Under the pieces are notes generated by a model. The model had not been told where the DNA came from. It saw only the letters and a program-made list of their open reading frames with translations, and made no database searches. From a candidate division TA06 bacterium (GTDB taxonomy: Bacteria; Ratteibacteria; UBA8468; MWAK01), in the NCBI GenBank assembly GCA_022704925.1, contig JAKJFK010000017.1, positions 1-15,469 on the forward strand: DNA of 15,469 nt, written 5' to 3'. Each line of letters opens with the position of its first letter. Position 1 is the stretch's first letter. Made by a program: the position numbers and the translations under genes. This document shows, piece after piece, positions 1-7,725 of the stretch.

Positions 1-1511
1 TAACGACGGCGGGATCCGCCCAGGATGCCGCCAAGCACGCCCCGGATTATCTCCCGACCGATCTGGCTTCCCACCGTGCGAACGGTCTGCTTGGCCAGGG
101 TCTCCACCATTCCCTGGCGGCGCTTGGTACCCCAAAGCAGGTCGCCGATGAGGCTCCCGCGTCCGTCCGCCTTCTCCTCGCCGCTCCGGCCGCCGCCCTT
201 TCCCGGAGCCGGGGCCGGTTCCGGCGCCGATTCCTTCTCAAGGGCCCGGCGGCTCAAAATCTCGTAGGCGGATTCCCGGTTGACCGGGGAATCGTACTTG
301 CCGCCGATCGGGCTGCGCGACCTTATCAGAATTCGTTCCTCGGGCGTCAGCGTTCCCATCCGGCAGCGGGGCGGGCAGATCAAGGTCCGTTCCACCGGCA
401 TCGGCACCCCCTTTTCCTGGAGTGTCGAGACCAGGGCCTCGCCGACCCCGAGCCGGGAGATGGCCTCGGCCACGTCGAGGGCGGGATTGGCGACGAAGGT
501 CTCGGCCGCTGTCCGAACCGCCTTCTGGTCACGCGGCGTGTAGGCCCGGAGGGCGTGCTGAATGCGGTTGCCCAGCTGGCCCAGGATTTCAGAGGGCACG
601 TCATCGGGAAACTGCGAACAGAAGTAAACTCCGACACCCTTGGAACGGATCAGCCGCACGACCTGCTCCACCTTCTGCAACAGGACCGGCGGCGCATCGT
701 TGAAGAGCAGGTGAGCCTCGTCGAAGAAGAAGACCTGCCTGGGACGGTCAAGGTCGCCCACCTCGGGCAGGTTCTCGTAGAGTTCCGAAAGCAGCCAGAG
801 CAGCAGGCTCGAATAGAGGCGCGGTTTCAGGATAAGCCTGTCGGCGGCCAGGACGTTGATGATGCCACGGCCGTTGAGATCGGTCCGGAGCAGGTCGTTC
901 AGTTCCAGCGCCGGCTCTCCGAACCAGGCGGTTCCGCCCTCCCGTTCCAGCGAAAGCAGGGAACGCTGGACGGCGGCGATGGACTGGGTGCTCACCAGCC
1001 CGTATTGCCTGGATATCTCGTTCCGGTTGTCCGAAACGAACCCGAGCAGGGAACGGAGATCGTCGAGGTCGAGTAGCAGCAGGCCGTTGTCGTCGGCCAG
1101 CTTGAAGGCGATCTCGAGCATCCCGACCTGGGTATCGTTCAATTCGAGGATGCGGCCCAGCAGGACCGGACCGATCTCGCTGATCGTGGTCCGCACCGGG
1201 TGGCCGGCCTGGCCGTAAAGGTCCCAGAAGATAACCGGATTCGCCTCGTTCGCGTATCCATCGATGCCGATCTGGCTGACCCGCTGCGCTATCTTTTCAT
1301 TGGCGAGGCCGGCCATCGCCAGGCCGGCGACGTCGCCCTTGACATCGGTCATGAAGACCGGCACGCCCATCCGGGAAAAACCCTCGGCCAGCACCAGCAG
1401 GGAGATGGTCTTGCCGGTGCCGGTGGCGCCGGCGACCAACCCGTGGCGGTTGCCGTACCTGGAAAGCAGGTAAACCGGCTGGTCGCCCTTTCCAATGAGA
1501 ATCCTGTCCAT
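1..1511 (-). CDS. yjgR: HerA-like helicase/ATPase, YjgR (DUF853) family
   Basis: I translated this frame directly: 503 codons run without a stop from the ATG at 1511 to the window edge. The bases at 1-2 are the first two of the next codon (TA-), so the true stop may sit exactly at the edge. Residues 28-35 are a Walker A motif (GATGTGKT). The Walker B motif FFFDEAH has its Asp at residue 264, followed by an arginine-rich LIRSKGVGVYF stretch and QLGNRIQHALRAYTPRDQK, which closely match E. coli YjgR as I remember it. The C-terminus (GSQIGREIIRGVLGG) also matches the usual end of the family, about 500 residues, so the protein is essentially complete. The family is a hexameric RecA-like ATPase related to the DNA translocase HerA; its cellular role is not well established. 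A G7 tract at 1517-1523 serves as ribosome binding site. The gene is divergent from the aquaporin gene and shows no operon partner here. Confidence 0.95.
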   Translation of the reverse strand, partial: MDRILIGKGDQPVYLLSRYGNRHGLVAGATGTGKTISLLVLAEGFSRMGVPVFMTDVKGDVAGLAMAGLANEKIAQRVSQIGIDGYANEANPVIFWDLYGQAGHPVRTTISEIGPVLLGRILELNDTQVGMLEIAFKLADDNGLLLLDLDDLRSLLGFVSDNRNEISRQYGLVSTQSIAAVQRSLLSLEREGGTAWFGEPALELNDLLRTDLNGRGIINVLAADRLILKPRLYSSLLLWLLSELYENLPEVGDLDRPRQVFFFDEAHLLFNDAPPVLLQKVEQVVRLIRSKGVGVYFCSQFPDDVPSEILGQLGNRIQHALRAYTPRDQKAVRTAAETFVANPALDVAEAISRLGVGEALVSTLQEKGVPMPVERTLICPPRCRMGTLTPEERILIRSRSPIGGKYDSPVNRESAYEILSRRALEKESAPEPAPAPGKGGGRSGEEKADGRGSLIGDLLWGTKRRQGMVETLAKQTVRTVGSQIGREIIRGVLGGILGGSRRR

Positions 1512-1647
1512 GCCTGCCCCCCCTTCATGAAAGCCTCAACACCCGCATTGAACTGCAACGGGTCATCCGAAAAACGCCCCCTCGGAAATAGTATAACCCC
1601 GGGAGCGGATGGAAGGAAAGGGAACCGGCGGAAACCAGCCGGCTGAT

Positions 1648-1676
1648 TTGACAAAGTCCGGCAATGGTGGCATTTT
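1648..1676 (+). promoter_or_regulatory. Probable sigma-70 promoter for the aquaporin gene
   Basis: A perfect -35 box TTGACA lies at 1648-1653. After 17 bases comes a weak -10 (CATTTT, 1671-1676), preceded by TGG, an extended -10 signature. The start codon at 1745 is about 60 bases downstream of the predicted transcription start. The same TTGACAAA-N10-GGTGGCA arrangement recurs upstream of the GH5-like gene at 11325. In the same 233-base divergent gap, a TATACT-like -10 on the minus strand (1590-1595) could serve yjgR, but it has no good -35. Confidence 0.5.
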
Positions 1677-1744
1677 ATTAATTAAAAGCGGCCGGCTACC
1701 CGGCAACAAGCGTCCCGGTCAAGCAGATCCGGAAAAGGGGGGGC

Positions 1745-2434
1745 ATGGATAGAAGAGTAGGCGCGGAATTCCTGGGAACCTTCTGGCTGGTCCTGGGCGG
1801 ATGCGGAAGCGCGGTCCTGGCCGCGGCGGTACCGGAACTCGGCATCGGTCTTGCCGGGGTGGCCCTGGCCTTCGGGTTGACGGTCCTGACCATGGCCTTT
1901 GCCATCGGACACATTTCCGGCTGCCATCTCAACCCGGCCGTTTCCATCGGCCTCTGGGCCGGAAAACGCTTCCCCGGCCGGGACCTGCCGCCTTACATCC
2001 TGGCCCAGTTGGCCGGGGCGATCGCCGCCGGGCTGGTCCTCTTCATCATCGCCAGCGGCAAGGCGGGATTCGACCCGCTGAACGGCTTCGCTTCCAACGG
2101 CTACGCCGACCGTTCGCCGGGCGGATATTCGCTCTTATCCTGCTTCATAACCGAGGTGGTGATGACGGCGGTCTTCCTGGTGGTCATCCTCGGGGCCACC
2201 GACAGGCGGGCACCACAGGGGCTGGCACCGGTGGCCATCGGCCTGGCCCTGACGCTGATACACCTGATCAGCATCCCGGTTACCAACACCTCGGTAAACC
2301 CGGCCCGGAGCACCGGGGTCGCGCTCTTCGCCGGCAGCGGGGCGCTGAAACAACTCTGGCTCTTCTGGTTGGCACCGATCATCGGGGCGATGCTCGGCGG
2401 GACCATCTACAACGCGCTCGGCCGGGAGGATTGA
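1745..2434 (+). CDS. aqpZ: Aquaporin Z-type water channel (MIP family)
   Basis: The 229-residue protein is a normal-length bacterial aquaporin of the inner membrane, giving passive water flux. Both half-helix pore motifs are intact: HLNPAVS (Asn63-Pro64-Ala65) and SVNPARS (Asn185-Pro186-Ala187). The aromatic/arginine filter is of the water-selective AqpZ type: Phe43, His173, Thr182 and Arg188, each at or one residue from the E. coli AqpZ positions. A glycerol facilitator would have a glycine instead of the filter histidine and an Asp after the second NPA-Arg. Six hydrophobic helices are visible, and the protein opens with the typical [10 protein letters not shown]. The start ATG follows a G7 tract (1737-1743), which acts as ribosome binding site, with the G run ending one base before the ATG. 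The next gene starts 136 bases downstream and could be co-transcribed, since no terminator with a U tract separates them. Confidence 0.96.
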   Translation: MDRRVGAEFLGTFWLVLGGCGSAVLAAAVPELGIGLAGVALAFGLTVLTMAFAIGHISGCHLNPAVSIGLWAGKRFPGRDLPPYILAQLAGAIAAGLVLFIIASGKAGFDPLNGFASNGYADRSPGGYSLLSCFITEVVMTAVFLVVILGATDRRAPQGLAPVAIGLALTLIHLISIPVTNTSVNPARSTGVALFAGSGALKQLWLFWLAPIIGAMLGGTIYNALGRED

Positions 2435-2504
2435 CCTCCAACCGGATCGGAAACCTCATCTTGTTTCGGACAGCAAATTTCCCCGGTTCCCGTCGGCTCC
2501 GGCA

Positions 2505-2523
2505 AGGAAACAGGCCGTTTCCT
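2505..2523 (+). other. Short perfect hairpin between aqpZ and the isomerase gene
   Basis: AGGAAAC (2505-2511) and GTTTCCT (2517-2523) form a 7-bp stem with a 5-base loop. No T tract follows, so this is not an intrinsic terminator. It may be an RNA processing or pausing element between the two genes, or have no function. Confidence 0.3.
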
Positions 2524-2570
2524 GGCCACCCGGGCTGGAATTATTCAAATAAAACCCCTATGGATATAAA

Positions 2571-3410
2571 ATGAAACCGGCAATCTGCGCCCCTTTCGAC
2601 TACGAAACTCCCCTGGATCGGGCCATCCCGATGATCCGGACGGCCGGGTTTGAGGTCATCTCGATCGGCGGCCGGCCCCGCCATCCCGATTACACCAGCG
2701 CGGCCGGCCGGAAAACAATCCGCAAACTGGTCAAGTCCGGCGGCCTGGACATCGAATCCGTCCACGCCCCCTTCCCGGAGGGTGACCGCCTCTTCTCGCT
2801 CGACGAGGCCGAACGCCTTGAATCCATCCGGCAATGTCAGGCCGCCCTGGACGCGGCCGCGGAACTGGAAGGCCGGACCGTGGTCATTCACCTGATCCAG
2901 CCCTACGGCATCCCGCCGGGCGAAACGCGGGACCGGATGGTCGAAGCGGGGCGCCAAAGCGTGGAAGCGCTGGCCGATCACGCCGGGTCACGGGGCGTCA
3001 AGCTGGCCCTCGAGAACGGTCAGCGGGCCGATTATGACGCGGTCCTGAGGGATTTTCTGCTGGAATTCAAGGCCGATCACGTCGGGTTCTGCTACGATTC
3101 CGGCCACGAAAACGTTCAGGGGACCTGCTTCAAGATCCTCGAGGAGTTTGGAAGCCGTCTCCTGACCGTTCACATCCACGACAACCTGGGTTCGGATACC
3201 CACCTGCTGCCGTACGAGGGAAACATCGACTGGGCAAAATTCAGAAGAGTCTTTTTCTCCCTTTCCTACTCCGGCCACCTCCTGCTGGAATCCGGCCTCG
3301 CCAACTCCCGGTTCCAGGAGCCGGAGCGTTTTCTGGCCGAGGCCCGGGAACGGGCGGAGCGGATCATTAACGGTTCCGGAATTCCGACCGCCGATCCCCA
3401 TCAAGAGTAA
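2571..3410 (+). CDS. Sugar phosphate isomerase/epimerase family TIM-barrel protein
   Basis: The 279-residue cytoplasmic protein has the xylose isomerase-like/AP endonuclease family 2 barrel. Candidate metal ligands sit at the expected strand ends: Glu148 (LALENGQ), Asp176 and His179 (CYDSGH), His201/His203 (VHIHDN), Asp209 and His211 (SDTHL) and Glu240 (LLLESG). The segment EGNIDWAKF near residues 216-224 is characteristic of this family. Members isomerise or epimerise keto-sugars, inositol derivatives or phosphorylated sugars with a divalent metal. The exact substrate cannot be read from the sequence. The ATG at 2571 has only a weak GGA (2562-2564) ahead of it. A 4-codon frame at 2561-2575 (ATG GAT ATA AAA TGA) overlaps the start and is probably meaningless. 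Lying downstream of aqpZ and upstream of glycosidase-like genes, it may feed liberated sugars into metabolism, which is inference. Confidence 0.88.
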   Translation: MKPAICAPFDYETPLDRAIPMIRTAGFEVISIGGRPRHPDYTSAAGRKTIRKLVKSGGLDIESVHAPFPEGDRLFSLDEAERLESIRQCQAALDAAAELEGRTVVIHLIQPYGIPPGETRDRMVEAGRQSVEALADHAGSRGVKLALENGQRADYDAVLRDFLLEFKADHVGFCYDSGHENVQGTCFKILEEFGSRLLTVHIHDNLGSDTHLLPYEGNIDWAKFRRVFFSLSYSGHLLLESGLANSRFQEPERFLAEARERAERIINGSGIPTADPHQE

Positions 3411-3556
3411 AGGATGACATCCTGAAAAACATCCCCGCCACTTCTTTTTGGTATATACATACATTTCAAGATTGAGAATTGAACAACATCAAAAACTAAA
3501 AGTAGCAAATTCTTACTCCTGCTTTAAAAATTGGCCTTGCGTTCCAATCATTGGAC

Positions 3557-3586
3557 TTGACAAATGTATAACAAATCTTATATTAT
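3557..3586 (+). promoter_or_regulatory. Strong sigma-70-like promoter for the OmpA-family lipoprotein gene
   Basis: A perfect -35 TTGACA lies at 3557-3562. An 18-base gap leads to TATTAT at 3581-3586; alternatively TATATT at 3579-3584 with a 16-base gap. Either hexamer is a 5/6 match to TATAAT. It sits in an AT-rich stretch (about 3440-3595) that contrasts with the surrounding GC-rich DNA. Transcription would start near 3591-3593, giving a leader of about 48 bases. Apart from this promoter and the leader hairpin, I see no gene in 3411-3640. Confidence 0.75.
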
Positions 3587-3595
3587 AAAAGTAAG

Positions 3596-3618
3596 GCGAC
3601 CGTAGGATGCCGGGTCGC
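3596..3618 (+). promoter_or_regulatory. Hairpin at the extreme 5' end of the lipoprotein mRNA leader
   Basis: GCGACC (3596-3601) pairs with GGTCGC (3613-3618) across an 11-base loop. It begins within a few bases of the predicted transcription start and is followed by an unstructured A-rich stretch leading to the ribosome binding site at 3631. This geometry resembles the stabilising 5' hairpin of E. coli ompA mRNA. The function is inferred from position only. Confidence 0.45.
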
Positions 3619-3640
3619 AAAATAAAAATAAGGAGGGGGC

Positions 3641-4456
3641 ATGGGAAGGATGCGTTTTGCGGTATTGGGGTTGGTGGTCTTATCGGTTGCCATGTTAGCC
3701 GGATGCGCGACGAGCACCTCGAGCGTAAACAAGGATTTTTCCTGGTGGGGCAAATCGGGAGTCGGCCCGGCGCCGATGCTTGACCCCGACACCATGGTCC
3801 CCAGCGTTCCGGAGAAGAGCGGTTCCTGGTGGATGCCGGATCCGACGGCCGTGAGCCCGGACGACGCCTCGCTCTGGGGCAACCGCGGTTATGTTTACGT
3901 GGCCGAAATCGCCGAACCGACGACCCCGGCCCCAAAGGTTGAGGCCCCGGCACCCCCGGCGCCCAAGCCGGTCGAACGCGTCGTGGAAAAGGAAGTCGTC
4001 CGGACGGTCGAGAAGATCGTGGAGAAGCCGGTCGAGAAGATCGTTTACGTTGACAAGCCGGTCGAGAAGATCGTCTATGTCGATAAGCCGGTCGAGAAGA
4101 TCGTGGAGCGCCCGGTGACCGCCAAAGCGGTCTACATCGATATCCAGGATGTTTATTTCCCCTACGACAGCGCCGAGCTGACGGCCTTCAACCGCGGGAT
4201 CCTGGACCACAACATCGAGGTCTTCAAGAAGTATCCGAACCTCAAGACGATCCTGCTCGGCTACGCCTCCCCGGAAGGATCCAGCGAGTACAACCTGAAG
4301 CTCTCCGAACGCCGGGTAATGGCGGTCAAGAATTACCTGGTCAAGAAGGGCGTTCCGGAAAACGTGTTCGCGGTCAAGAAGATGGGCGAGATGGAGATGC
4401 CCCAGCCCTCCTGGCCGTTCGCCCGGAAGGTGCACTTCGAGATCGTCTCCGACTGA
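3641..4456 (+). CDS. OmpA/Pal-family outer membrane lipoprotein with VEK-rich repeat linker
   Basis: The protein has 271 residues. It begins with a lipoprotein signal peptide with lipobox LAGC (Cys22), so it should be lipidated. No Asp follows the Cys, so Lol sorting to the outer membrane is expected. Residues 30-90 hold a Trp-rich stretch (SWWGKSG, SGSWWMPD, SLWGNRG). Residues 93-110 are Pro/Ala-rich. Residues 111-158 form a charged repeat linker with three KPVEKIV copies at 10-residue spacing. Residues about 164-269 are an OmpA C-terminal peptidoglycan-binding domain: FPYDSAEL, then GYASPEGSSEYNLKLSERR, equivalent to the canonical GHTD...LSxRRA segment. It likely tethers the outer membrane to peptidoglycan. 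The start is fixed by AGGAGGGGG at 3631-3639. Its own promoter and terminator make it a single-gene unit, which suits an abundant envelope protein. It is not the Tol-Pal operon pal, as no tol genes adjoin. Confidence 0.9.
   Translation: MGRMRFAVLGLVVLSVAMLAGCATSTSSVNKDFSWWGKSGVGPAPMLDPDTMVPSVPEKSGSWWMPDPTAVSPDDASLWGNRGYVYVAEIAEPTTPAPKVEAPAPPAPKPVERVVEKEVVRTVEKIVEKPVEKIVYVDKPVEKIVYVDKPVEKIVERPVTAKAVYIDIQDVYFPYDSAELTAFNRGILDHNIEVFKKYPNLKTILLGYASPEGSSEYNLKLSERRVMAVKNYLVKKGVPENVFAVKKMGEMEMPQPSWPFARKVHFEIVSD
4025..4104 (+). repeat. Three tandem 30-bp repeats inside the OmpA-family gene
   Basis: An identical 20-base core (beginning AAGCCGGTCGAG) occurs at 4025-4044, 4055-4074 and 4085-4104, at an exact 30-base period. 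The intervening 10 bases differ only at synonymous third positions between copies one and two. They encode tandem KPVEKIVYVD decapeptides. The perfect DNA identity of the cores suggests recent duplication, and copy number could vary among strains. Confidence 0.9.
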
Positions 4457-4478
4457 AGCTCCAAATCAGGCAAGAAAG

Positions 4479-4517
4479 GCCCCCGTCCCGGGCGAAACCC
4501 CGGGCGGGGGCTTTTTT
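4479..4517 (+). terminator. Intrinsic terminator after the OmpA-family gene
   Basis: GCCCCCG (4479-4485) pairs with CGGGGGC (4505-4511), and CCCGGG (4487-4492) pairs with CCCGGG (4499-4504). A single T bulges at 4486 and the loop is six bases (4493-4498). A run of six Ts follows at 4512-4517. This is a textbook rho-independent terminator, 22 bases after the stop codon. Confidence 0.93.
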
Positions 4518-4612
4518 ATTGAGCGGAATTTTTCAAAAGAAGACCTTGGGGCCACCGGCCAATACGAATTCCCGCCTCGCCATTATCCGTTTACGGAATT
4601 TCCAAAACTGCG

Positions 4613-4642
4613 TTGACATTCCCGGAGGCATTACACTATAAT
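4613..4642 (+). promoter_or_regulatory. Consensus sigma-70-type promoter for the secreted 963-residue protein
   Basis: TTGACA (4613-4618), an 18-base spacer and TATAAT (4637-4642) match both consensus hexamers perfectly. Transcription should begin near 4649, giving a leader of about 80 bases. An ATG at 4641 overlaps the -10 box and lies upstream of the start site, so it cannot be the translation start. Confidence 0.85.
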
Positions 4643-4730
4643 GACGGAAACACGAAAAGCCTTGGAATCCAAACCTTCGCCAAGATCAACTCATCAAAAA
4701 CCTCGATGTCCACCACACTGGGGGGAAATC

Positions 4731-7622
4731 ATGACCAACAAAAGCATCGCCCGTCGGCTGGCCTGGCTGGGCATGGCGGCGCTCTGCCTGGCCGGCGGCC
4801 GGACGGCCTTTGCCGACGACGCACCCAAGAGTGATTCCAAGCCGATGGCCGCGCAGAACATTCTCTGGAATGCCTCATTCGAATGCGGAGTCGGCTCCGG
4901 AACCTGGGGCGTGATTCGGCGCGTCGGGCCAAACGTACCGGAGTCGTGGCATCGCGGCGGCTACCGGAGCGCCTACTGCCTTTCGCTGGTCAAGCCGATC
5001 GGTTCCCGCCTCTACAAGATAGGCGACAAGCCGGGGACCTGGCGCTTGACGCTGATGGCCCGGAGCCTCTCCGGAACGGCGAGGCTGGTCGTCGACCTGA
5101 ACAACAATAACAAACCCGGTTCCGACAAGGAGGGCGGCATCAACTATTACCGCCGGGCCTTCGAAGTGGGCGAGGAGTGGCAGTCATTTTCAATGGATGT
5201 CCAGGTGGGCGAGGTCGTCCGGCCTTACTTTCACCTGGAACTCTCCGGGGAAGGCGTGCTGGTGGATGAGGTCTCACTGTACCGGCTGGAGGATCCGGCG
5301 GCAAAATCGGTGGCCGGCCAGCCGATCCAGTCGGTGGAGACCGGTTTCGTAGTGCCCGAAATAACCAAGGTTTACCTCGACGGTGAAAAACGACTCTGCC
5401 GCCTGCTGGTGACCAACAATACCGAAGGACCGATCGAAACGAACGTCTCCTACAGCATCTTCGACGCCTTCGAAAACCCGGTCCGGACCGAAAAGGTGGC
5501 GGTGAAACTGGCCGGCCGGGAGACCCGGGAGTTCCCGGTCGATCTCGAAAATCTGAAGTACGGGGCCTACCGCCTGCGCAGTTCCTGGGGAGAGGCCCCG
5601 GCCCAGGGCGACGCCCTGGTCGGGCTGCTGCCGGCGGTCCGCCACGACCTGCCGACCCGGTGGGGCTGCAACGCCTCGCTGGACGACCCGTCGCTGGACT
5701 TTTCCATCCGCATGATGAAACGGCTGGGCATGGGTTTCGTTTCGACCCTGAGCACCGGCAGCTACCTGGGCCGCTGGTCACTCGTCGAACCGGAGCCGGG
5801 CCAGCTGAAGACCCGGCTCGACATCGCCCGGAAACTGAAGGAGAACGACATCTGGATCGCCGCCTACCTGCAGGCCGCCGAATGGCCCAGCTGGCTGATC
5901 CAGAAAAAACCGACCGACCAGGAAGTCATCGAGGCCTTCGGAAAGTATGTGGCGGCCTACATCAAGGCCTACGAACCATACGTCAAATTATTTCATATCG
6001 AAGACGAAACCGAACGCAAATCACAACTACAGAAACTTGATTTTTACGCCGCCCTGCACAAGCACGCCTACGACACGGCCAAGAAGACGGCCGCCGAACT
6101 GGGCCGGGAGATCCTCTTCTCGACCAACACGGTCGACGTCGGCTGGTTCGGCCAAATCTGGGACAAGATCGGGGAGGGCTACTTCGATTTTCTCTCCATC
6201 AACACCACCCACCTGCCCACCTGGACCGTCCGGCTGCTCCGCGAACAGGCCAAACGAAACTCGCACGAAAGGATCCTCTTCAGCCCGGCGATCGGACAAA
6301 AATGCACCATGCGCCAGACCACGCTGATCCAGGACACGCCGAGTTCCGGCGTGCCGCCCACGACCTTCGTCTGGCAGGCGCTTAAGACCAGCTGGCTCTC
6401 CCGCCCGTACGGACTGGAGGCAGGCATCTTCGCGCCGGAGATTCACTTCGGCTTCTACGAGATCCGGGTCCACGACGTCGCCCACTACATTCCGCGCCAG
6501 GGCTGGACGGGGCTGGAATATGACAACTCCCCGCACGCCGGCTTCCAGGCGGTTACCGCCATGCGCTCGCTGATCGGACCGATGCAGCCGGTCCGCCGGA
6601 CGCTGGGAACGGAGGTCTCGGAGGCCGGGATGCCCCTGGGAACCAACCAGGATTTCGAGGCCTACCCTTTCCGGAACCAGACCGGGGCGGCCGTGGCCTT
6701 CATGACGGCCAGTGAGGCCGATCTCGACAAGCCGCATACCCTGAGCCTGCCCGCCCCGCAAGGAACCAGGTTTTACGATCTCTTCGCCAACGAATTGAAG
6801 CCGAAGCAGAACGGGGAGCGGCTGGAGGTCACGGTACCGGTACTGCCCGTGTACGTCACCCTGCCGGCGGCCGGGCTGGAGGCCTTCCTGGCCCGACTCG
6901 AGACGGTGAAACTGGCCCGGGAGGCACAGCCCTCCTTCAAACGGTTCGAAACCGGACCGATCGTGGTTCACGTTGACCAGAACGACAAAGGGATTCTCAA
7001 GGTTTTCTTGAAGAAAGGCAACCGGCTCGAACCGGTCATCAACGGAATCCAGACCGACGTGCCCTTCGGGGACCGGATGCAGATAAGCGCGGAAGGCAAC
7101 GGGATCGTCACCTCGGTCCGGATCGACGACCCCTACAACCCGCCCGGCCGGAAATACCTTGCCCTGATGGCCGACCAGGACGGCCTGACCTTCACGGTGC
7201 GGGCCGATTCCTGGCGCGGGGACTCCCCAAAAGAGGGTTTTGTCCGGCTGATGCTGGGCGAGTATATCCTGGACCGGAATTACGCCTACTATTACCGGCC
7301 GGCGGCCGGGCCGGTCACCGGCCTCGGGGGACAGATCGCCCACGATTTCGGCAAGCTGACGCCCACCGGACCGGCGGCCGTTCCGGCCGGCTTCTCCCTG
7401 AAGGAGGGCACGGCCATCCTGGAGATCGCGGACGCCTACCGAGTCTCCCTGTTCGCTCCGGCGCCCGATCCTAACATCAAGCTCTTGACCCCGCCGGGCT
7501 TCCAGTTCTTCGTGCGCAATGGCGAGGCCGGGCTGGAAAGCCGCTTTCATCTCACCACGCCGCCGGAAGGCGTCAAGCGGATCATCTTCACGACCGGACT
7601 CGAGCTGAAGAACCTGCGCTGA
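4731..7622 (+). CDS. Secreted glycoside-hydrolase-like protein with N-terminal beta-sandwich module
   Basis: The protein has 963 residues. The start is at 4731, with a G6 ribosome binding site at 4720-4725. The longer frame from 4641 starts inside the promoter. A signal peptide ends at about Ala28 (TAFA/DD), so the product is exported. Residues 43-187 look like a carbohydrate-binding jelly roll: it opens NILWNASFE and ends GVLVDEVSLYRLED, the usual first and last strands of such modules. Residues 205-300 look like a second beta-sandwich. Residues about 308-620 read as a TIM barrel of the GH-A type: MGMGFV-like strand, then LKENDIWIAAYLQAAEWPSWL, then FHIEDETE (422-428), where an acid/base would be expected, and FDFLSINTTHLP. 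Candidate nucleophiles near the seventh strand are Glu570 and Glu577. Residues 640-963 are beta-rich. I do not recognise a numbered GH family, so substrate and even catalytic activity are uncertain. It is transcribed alone, and the next gene downstream is convergent. Confidence 0.75.
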   Translation: MTNKSIARRLAWLGMAALCLAGGRTAFADDAPKSDSKPMAAQNILWNASFECGVGSGTWGVIRRVGPNVPESWHRGGYRSAYCLSLVKPIGSRLYKIGDKPGTWRLTLMARSLSGTARLVVDLNNNNKPGSDKEGGINYYRRAFEVGEEWQSFSMDVQVGEVVRPYFHLELSGEGVLVDEVSLYRLEDPAAKSVAGQPIQSVETGFVVPEITKVYLDGEKRLCRLLVTNNTEGPIETNVSYSIFDAFENPVRTEKVAVKLAGRETREFPVDLENLKYGAYRLRSSWGEAPAQGDALVGLLPAVRHDLPTRWGCNASLDDPSLDFSIRMMKRLGMGFVSTLSTGSYLGRWSLVEPEPGQLKTRLDIARKLKENDIWIAAYLQAAEWPSWLIQKKPTDQEVIEAFGKYVAAYIKAYEPYVKLFHIEDETERKSQLQKLDFYAALHKHAYDTAKKTAAELGREILFSTNTVDVGWFGQIWDKIGEGYFDFLSINTTHLPTWTVRLLREQAKRNSHERILFSPAIGQKCTMRQTTLIQDTPSSGVPPTTFVWQALKTSWLSRPYGLEAGIFAPEIHFGFYEIRVHDVAHYIPRQGWTGLEYDNSPHAGFQAVTAMRSLIGPMQPVRRTLGTEVSEAGMPLGTNQDFEAYPFRNQTGAAVAFMTASEADLDKPHTLSLPAPQGTRFYDLFANELKPKQNGERLEVTVPVLPVYVTLPAAGLEAFLARLETVKLAREAQPSFKRFETGPIVVHVDQNDKGILKVFLKKGNRLEPVINGIQTDVPFGDRMQISAEGNGIVTSVRIDDPYNPPGRKYLALMADQDGLTFTVRADSWRGDSPKEGFVRLMLGEYILDRNYAYYYRPAAGPVTGLGGQIAHDFGKLTPTGPAAVPAGFSLKEGTAILEIADAYRVSLFAPAPDPNIKLLTPPGFQFFVRNGEAGLESRFHLTTPPEGVKRIIFTTGLELKNLR

Positions 7623-7725
7623 AAAAGAGAGGGCCCCGGAGACCGGACGGACCGGCCGGGGGCGATTATTTAAACCGGGATGGGATAAGGGCGGGATAAG
7701 CCGGGTAAAGATGCGCCGGGCATTT

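Noticed and set aside
1590-1595. TATACT on the minus strand as the yjgR promoter
   Set aside because: No acceptable -35 lies 16-18 bases upstream, so it is mentioned only as a possibility.
4050-4055. TTGACA inside the OmpA-family repeats
   Set aside because: It is part of the codons for Val-Asp-Lys in the repeat and has no -10 box at 16-18 bases.
4025-4104. Tandem repeats as a CRISPR array
   Set aside because: The repeats lie in frame inside a coding sequence, and their spacers are nearly identical rather than unique.
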